Source: Candidatus Iainarchaeum sp. (lineage in GTDB: Archaea; Iainarchaeota; Iainarchaeia; JAADDC01). From it: a stretch of DNA of 18,085 nucleotides. A program made the translations under genes and the position numbers. This document shows, in pieces, positions 15,762 through 18,085 of the stretch. Each line of letters opens with the position of its first letter. The stretch's first letter is position 1. The stretch spans positions 1-18,085 of the forward strand of contig WAPE01000058.1 in assembly GCA_015520865.1 (NCBI GenBank), read 5' to 3'. The notes under the pieces were generated by a model that did not search any database, was not told the DNA's origin, and worked only from the letters and a program-made list of their open reading frames with translations.

Positions 15762-16199
15762 GTGGAGCGCAAGAAGCTCATTATGGGTCTTATAACCGTT
15801 TTCATTCTAGCTACCTCAACGGCTGGCTTCGTCCTTTCGATGGGCACGTACAAACCCGCAACGTTTCAGTACCAAGGGACCTGTACAGGTGTTGTTAAAA
15901 AGATCCGGGACACCCGCTGGCTTGTCTACACCCTTAAGGATCTAAACATCCCTGGAACCAGGAAAGGGTCATATATCGAGACCGTTCCGACGAAGGAGGT
16001 TCGATCTATCGTCCTTGAGAACAACCTACTGTACTGGAAGAATGCCCTCGTAAACGTCTACGTAAAAGATCAGAACTACACGATTGAAGCCTTTGTGCTG
16101 GGAGACCGGAAGCCTGGGGATGAGGTCTTGTTAGACTGCTATCTAAGTGTCGAATCTGGTCATCCTACCTATTTCAGCGCTATTGAGATTCCAGAATGA
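15762..16199 (+). CDS. Small exported or membrane-anchored protein, uncharacterised
   Basis: The 145-residue protein has a basic start (MERKK) then a hydrophobic helix (about 6-26), a signal anchor or signal peptide. The remainder is beta-rich with GTCTGVVKKIRDTRWLVYTL and LVNVYVKDQNYTIEAFVLG, which resembles an OB-like barrel; two cysteines (C41 and C126) could pair in a disulfide outside the cell. I do not recognise the family. GTG 15762 has TTTAAC (15735-15740) centred about 25 bp upstream and no leader. It diverges from the FKBP gene and overlaps the NAC gene by 20 nt at the 3' end. Periplasm-side or pseudo-periplasmic location is an inference. Confidence 0.6.
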   Translation: MERKKLIMGLITVFILATSTAGFVLSMGTYKPATFQYQGTCTGVVKKIRDTRWLVYTLKDLNIPGTRKGSYIETVPTKEVRSIVLENNLLYWKNALVNVYVKDQNYTIEAFVLGDRKPGDEVLLDCYLSVESGHPTYFSAIEIPE

Positions 16200-16503
16200 T
16201 CATTATGGCCTCCGCTATATCACCTTTAGCCTTTTTTAGCGCGTTTCTGGCAGTTTCTTCATCCACACCCGTCTTCTTCATCACGATCTTCACATCTTCC
16301 TCGCTAAATTCTTCCTTTTCTATGATAGGCTCCCCTATGATCTGGTAGCTCTTCTGACCCATCGCGACGGTCTCTACGACCTGTGGCTCAACGAACTTCA
16401 TCTTTGTCCCGTCCTTGAGAACAAAAATGACCTCCTCCACGGGTATCTCCTTCGCCTTTATGCCCATCTGTTTTAGCATCCTCTGGAGCTGCTTGGGGTT
16501 CAT
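16180..16503 (-). CDS. nac: Nascent polypeptide-associated complex protein
   Basis: The 107-residue protein binds the ribosome near the exit tunnel and contacts nascent chains; the archaeal form is a homodimer. A helical N-terminus (MNPKQLQRMLKQMGIK) precedes the NAC domain (about 20-60, VEEVIFVLKDGTKMKFVEPQV). A C-terminal UBA domain (about 68-107, EEDVKIVMKKTGVDEETARNALKKAKGDIAEAI) follows. Length and domain order are standard. ATG 16503 has TTAAAA (16526-16531) centred 25.5 bp upstream, so the message is leaderless. The 3' end overlaps the small exported protein gene by 20 nt. It is divergent from the tRNA-Gly region. Confidence 0.95.
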   Translation of the reverse strand: MNPKQLQRMLKQMGIKAKEIPVEEVIFVLKDGTKMKFVEPQVVETVAMGQKSYQIIGEPIIEKEEFSEEDVKIVMKKTGVDEETARNALKKAKGDIAEAIMIILESQ

Positions 16504-16578
16504 GATAGAAGATGCTAGGGTGTGGTTAAAAGCCTCTCACCAAACCTTAAAACCCTTCCTTTCCCTAATGAGAAATGC

Positions 16579-16593
16579 GCGCCGGTAGTCTAG
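16579..16593 (+). other. Truncated tRNA-Gly 5' end (15-nt duplicate)
   Basis: GCGCCGGTAGTCTAG here is identical to nucleotides 1-15 of the intact tRNA-Gly (16657-16671). Allowing one mismatch the match extends 3 nt upstream. The rest of a tRNA is missing; unrelated sequence follows. TTAAAA at 16547-16552 lies about 30 bp upstream of this copy, the spacing expected for a tRNA promoter, which suggests the original gene began here before an insertion. Confidence 0.75.
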
Positions 16594-16618
16594 ATGGGGT
16601 TCCGCTCCTATAACCCCG
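16594..16618 (+). repeat. 25-bp repeat, copy A (upstream of tRNA-Gly)
   Basis: This segment matches 18032-18056 at 22 of 25 positions; all three differences are C/T. It begins ATGGGG and ends CCTATAACCCCG. GGGGTT (16596-16601) and AACCCC (16612-16617) can form a 6-bp stem. It directly follows the truncated tRNA-Gly end. Confidence 0.65.
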
Positions 16619-16624
16619 AAGCGG

Positions 16625-16643
16625 GTACGGTCTACAACCGTAC
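16625..16643 (+). repeat. Perfect 7-bp hairpin in the tRNA-Gly leader
   Basis: GTACGGT and ACCGTAC flank a 5-nt loop. It lies between repeat copy A and the intact tRNA-Gly. Its loop (CTACA) does not have the U33 arrangement of an anticodon loop, so it is not treated as a tRNA arm. Its role is unknown. Confidence 0.5.
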
Positions 16644-16656
16644 GCACTGAAGGTGT

Positions 16657-16730
16657 GCGCCGGTAGTCTAGCCTGGCTAGGACATCGGCCTGCCACGCCG
16701 AAGACCCGGGTTCGAATCCCGGCCGGCGCA
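16657..16730 (+). tRNA. tRNA-Gly (anticodon GCC)
   Basis: A complete 74-nt cloverleaf is present. Acceptor strands GCGCCGG and CCGGCGC pair, the D arm is GTCT/GGAC, the anticodon stem is TCGGC/GCCGA with loop CTGCCAC (anticodon GCC), and the T arm is CCGGG/CCCGG with TTCGAAT. The discriminator is A and no CCA is encoded. It has no intron. The leader contains a 15-nt copy of its own 5' end and a repeat. A T-rich tract at 16736-16741 may terminate it. Confidence 0.97.
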
Positions 16731-16735
16731 TACCA

Positions 16736-16768
16736 CTTTTTATCTCGAAAAATTAGGAAAGAAAAGGG
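16736..16768. terminator. Back-to-back T-tracts between tRNA-Gly and the HdeD-like gene
   Basis: On the plus strand CTTTTTATC follows the tRNA by 6 nt. On the minus strand a T-rich run (CCCTTTTCTTTCC then AATTTTTCG) follows the HdeD-like stop codon. Each is a plausible archaeal terminator for the gene running into it. Confidence 0.5.
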
Positions 16769-16771
16769 AAG

Positions 16772-17308
16772 TCATGCGTAGTTCTTTGCCGCCAGCGCTA
16801 GGTACACCAGCAACGTTCCGTTCATTATGAGGTCTATGGCTACGTAGAGGCCCAGGAACCAGACAGATACCTCTGGCCAGCCCGCTACGAGTAGGGATCC
16901 TAGAATAATTGTTATAACACCTAGCAGGGCTCCCCACTCCCAGTGGGGAAAGTTGTCCCTGTTCTGGAAAGCAATGTACATCCTCACTATACCTATCACG
17001 ATGAAGGTTGCTGCCATCGCCAGCGTTATGGCAGCTGCAGCCATCAGAGGGTTGTAGAAGGCTAGTACGCCGAAGAGAATGTACAGTATGGCCAGAAATG
17101 CGTTGGAAACTCTACTTATCCATCCTTTCTCGTGGGCTATTGCGTCATAGAGCTCGAAGATTCCAGCCGCAATGGCGAAGGCTCCAAATATAACGGCCGT
17201 TAAAGCTGTAACGATGGGCAGGAGCAGTAGCGCTCCGATCCCAAGGGCTATAAAGAAGATACCTACCGCTAGGAGCCATGCCCAATTCTCCTTCACGTCA
17301 CCGAACAT
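16772..17308 (-). CDS. HdeD-family (DUF308) integral membrane protein
   Basis: The 178-residue protein is almost entirely hydrophobic with about six membrane helices in three hairpin-like repeats, each beginning in a short loop and rich in small residues (Gly/Ala) with I/L/V. The pattern GIFFIALGIGALLLLP...ALTAVIFGAFAIAAGIFELYDAI and later repeats fits the HdeD/DUF308 family. The bacterial founder is linked to acid resistance, but the function in archaea is not established. ATG 17308 has TTAAAAA (17332-17338) 27 bp upstream, so it is leaderless. It stands alone, divergent from the DUF2283 gene, and ends toward tRNA-Gly. Confidence 0.8.
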   Translation of the reverse strand: MFGDVKENWAWLLAVGIFFIALGIGALLLLPIVTALTAVIFGAFAIAAGIFELYDAIAHEKGWISRVSNAFLAILYILFGVLAFYNPLMAAAAITLAMAATFIVIGIVRMYIAFQNRDNFPHWEWGALLGVITIILGSLLVAGWPEVSVWFLGLYVAIDLIMNGTLLVYLALAAKNYA

Positions 17309-17398
17309 GATAATAGCTTGTTTCGATGCCGTTAAAAAGCGCGCCTAATAAACCGGATTTAAAGTCCTTAAGGGGCTTAAATAAGATGGGTGTAAAAG

Positions 17399-17620
17399 AT
17401 GGAGATTTCCTACGACCCTGTGACTGATGCTTTGTATTTGAGGCTGTCGAATGGAAAGGTAGTCGATAGTGTAGAGGTAGAAGAAGGCGTGATCGTAGAT
17501 TACGACGAGAAGGGGCACGTTATCGGTGTAGAAATACTCGGAGTAAAAAAGCGGAGGCTTGATCTAAATAAGGTAGTTTTTGAACCGGAAAAAGTGCTAC
17601 CTCTGGTGATCACTCCGTGA
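17399..17620 (+). CDS. DUF2283 family protein, possible antitoxin-like partner
   Basis: The 73-residue protein matches DUF2283: MEISYDPVTDALYLRLSNGKV, then VEVEEGVIVDYDEKGHVIGVEILGVKKR. It is a small all-beta plus helix fold of unknown activity. It overlaps the next frame as GTGA (17617-17620). DUF2283 genes often sit beside DUF4258 genes, an arrangement that looks like a toxin-antitoxin pair, but this role is not proven and is from memory. ATG 17399 is preceded by GGGTG about 6 nt upstream and by TTTAAA (17358-17363), implying a transcript start near 17387 and a 12-nt leader. Confidence 0.82.
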   Translation: MEISYDPVTDALYLRLSNGKVVDSVEVEEGVIVDYDEKGHVIGVEILGVKKRRLDLNKVVFEPEKVLPLVITP

Positions 17621-17865
17621 AGGTTTACTTTTCTAGACACGCCCTTGAGCGAATGAAGGAGCGGGGGATAGATCCAGCAGAGATAAAAGACGCTGTTCAT
17701 TCCCCAACCGTCGTCGAACCTAGAAATGGAACGAAACGCTTCGTTAAATAAGAAGCGAGGGATAAGGTGCTCGTGGTCATTGCAAGGGAATACCTAGACG
17801 GCGTGCTCATTATAACGGCTTTCCGCAGTTCTCAAGTAAAGAAGTATCTAGGAGCGAGAACCTAA
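17617..17865 (+). pseudogene. DUF4258 family protein, broken by an in-frame TAA
   Basis: From GTG 17617 the frame reads KVYFSRHALERMKERGIDPAEIKDAV and on to KRFVK, then TAA at 17749-17751. After the stop the same frame continues for 37 codons (EARDKVLVVIAREYLDGVLIITAFRSSQVKKYL...) to TAA at 17863. Together these make one DUF4258-like domain of about 82 residues. The first part has the H..ERM.ERGI signature and the second the VLVVIA...ITAF strands, so both halves are needed. One substitution (for example AAA or GAA to TAA) explains it. The short N-terminal product of 44 residues is unlikely to fold. The gene overlaps DUF2283 by 4 nt. A sequencing error is the main alternative. Confidence 0.75.
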
Positions 17866-17938
17866 GTTTAAAACTTAATCCCCGAAAATTTCCTTAGCGC
17901 TACGGGGGTTCCCATAACCCTGGAACAGAATCCACCGT

Positions 17939-18029
17939 GGGGCCGTAGCTCAGCCTGGTCAGAGCGTCGGTCTTATAAGACCGGCTCTGAGACAACCGAA
18001 GGTCCGGGGTTCGAATCCCCGCGGCCCCA
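17939..18029 (+). tRNA. tRNA-Ile (anticodon UAU) with intron
   Basis: Acceptor GGGGCCG/CGGCCCC, D arm GCTC/GAGC with the AGCCTGGTCA loop, anticodon stem TCGGT/ACCGA, variable AGGTC, and T arm CGGGG/CCCCG with TTCGAAT make a complete class I tRNA. A 16-nt intron is needed to close the anticodon loop as CTTATAA, giving anticodon UAU. The body resembles archaeal tRNA-Ile(GAU). Discriminator A; no CCA is encoded. A TATA-like box may be AAAATTT (17885-17891) or CATAAC (17913-17918). Confidence 0.85.
17978..17993 (+). other. tRNA-Ile intron with bulge-helix-bulge splice sites
   Basis: CUUA (positions 32-35 of the tRNA) can pair with UGAG in the intron as a 4-bp central helix with one G-U. It is flanked by two 3-nt bulges, UAA and ACA. 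Cutting after the second base of each bulge removes 16 nt between tRNA positions 37 and 38, the canonical archaeal site. Confidence 0.75.
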
Positions 18030-18031
18030 TC

Positions 18032-18056
18032 ATGGGGCTCTGCCCCTATAACCCCG
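18032..18056 (+). repeat. 25-bp repeat, copy B (downstream of tRNA-Ile)
   Basis: This is the second copy of the element at 16594-16618, with 22 of 25 identical. It starts 2 nt after the mature tRNA end. GGGGC-TCT-GCCCC and the next CCCCG-CTTC-CGGGG (18052-18065) can form two short G/C hairpins. The remaining bases to the window end hold no recognisable gene. Confidence 0.65.
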
Positions 18057-18085
18057 CTTCCGGGGTTTCGAAAGGGATTGTCCCC

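Noticed and set aside
16579..16656. Possible split or permuted tRNA made from the truncated tRNA-Gly end
   Set aside because: Only 15 nt match and an intact tRNA-Gly follows at once. No matching 3' half or junction helix is visible, and the hairpin loop lacks U33.
17749..17751. Recoded TAA (readthrough) in the DUF4258 frame
   Set aside because: TAA recoding is not established in archaea and no stimulatory structure is seen; a nonsense mutation or sequencing error is simpler.
17904..17927. Third copy of the tRNA-flanking repeat before tRNA-Ile
   Set aside because: Only ATAACCC and a GGGG run match well; it may be chance or simply the tRNA promoter, so it is not listed as a feature.
17939..18029. 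tRNA with long variable arm (class II) instead of an intron
   Set aside because: The alternative anticodon stem CGGTC/GACCG gives a 6-nt loop and a variable arm without a proper stem, while the intron model gives a canonical bulge-helix-bulge.
1..18085. CRISPR arrays, transposases, rRNA genes
   Set aside because: No regularly spaced direct repeats, transposase motifs or rRNA segments were found on either strand.

Overview
The window is a gene-dense archaeal chromosome segment. Diagnostic genes are a 69-residue archaeal histone, the KH/beta-CASP termination nuclease aCPSF1 (FttA), proteasome beta, archaeal NAC, the archaeal-type D-aminoacyl-tRNA deacylase DtdA, a RecJ-like DHH nuclease, an Lhr/ASH-Ski2-type helicase and a Fap7/AK6 kinase. 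TATA boxes sit about 26 bp upstream of most start codons, a tRNA carries a bulge-helix-bulge intron, and a C/D-box guide RNA fits between two genes. The phylum cannot be fixed from this segment. A tRNA-Ile with a UAU anticodon, reported from memory in Nanoarchaeum and Korarchaeum, hints at a deep or DPANN-like lineage, but only weakly.

Layout. 1-970 (minus): zinc-ribbon protein, single Ig-like domain protein and the N-terminus of a DNA methyltransferase, the last two overlapping by ATGA. 1070-2155 (plus): winged-helix regulator and AMMECR1 protein. 2147-4569: small Gln-rich-tailed protein, RecJ-like nuclease and DtdA, with overlapping convergent 3' ends. 4604-4658: candidate C/D sRNA. 4658-7333 (minus): large Lhr-family helicase, fully divergent from a 946-residue membrane-anchored surface protein (7366-10206). 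10232-14455 (minus): histone, a second membrane-anchored protein, then the psmB-aCPSF1-fap7 cluster (proteolysis, transcription termination/RNA cleavage, ribosome assembly). 14542-16503: dCTP deaminase, FKBP isomerase, small secreted/anchored protein, NAC. 16545-18085 is the accessory-looking part: tRNA-Gly preceded by a truncated copy of its own 5' end and a repeat, an HdeD-like membrane protein, a DUF2283/DUF4258 pair whose second gene is broken by an in-frame TAA, and an intron-containing tRNA-Ile(UAU) followed by a second copy of the repeat.

How it works together. Most genes are housekeeping information processing. Starts are mostly leaderless; Shine-Dalgarno motifs appear mainly where a short leader exists (histone, the 96-aa protein, DUF2283). 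Genes are so tightly packed that TATA boxes lie inside neighbouring stop codons, in a terminator-like T-tract, or nested within a 32-bp divergent gap. The most unusual signals are the tRNA-flanking 25-bp repeat with the duplicated tRNA-Gly 5' end, the tRNA-Ile(UAU) with its 16-nt intron, and the candidate C/D sRNA.
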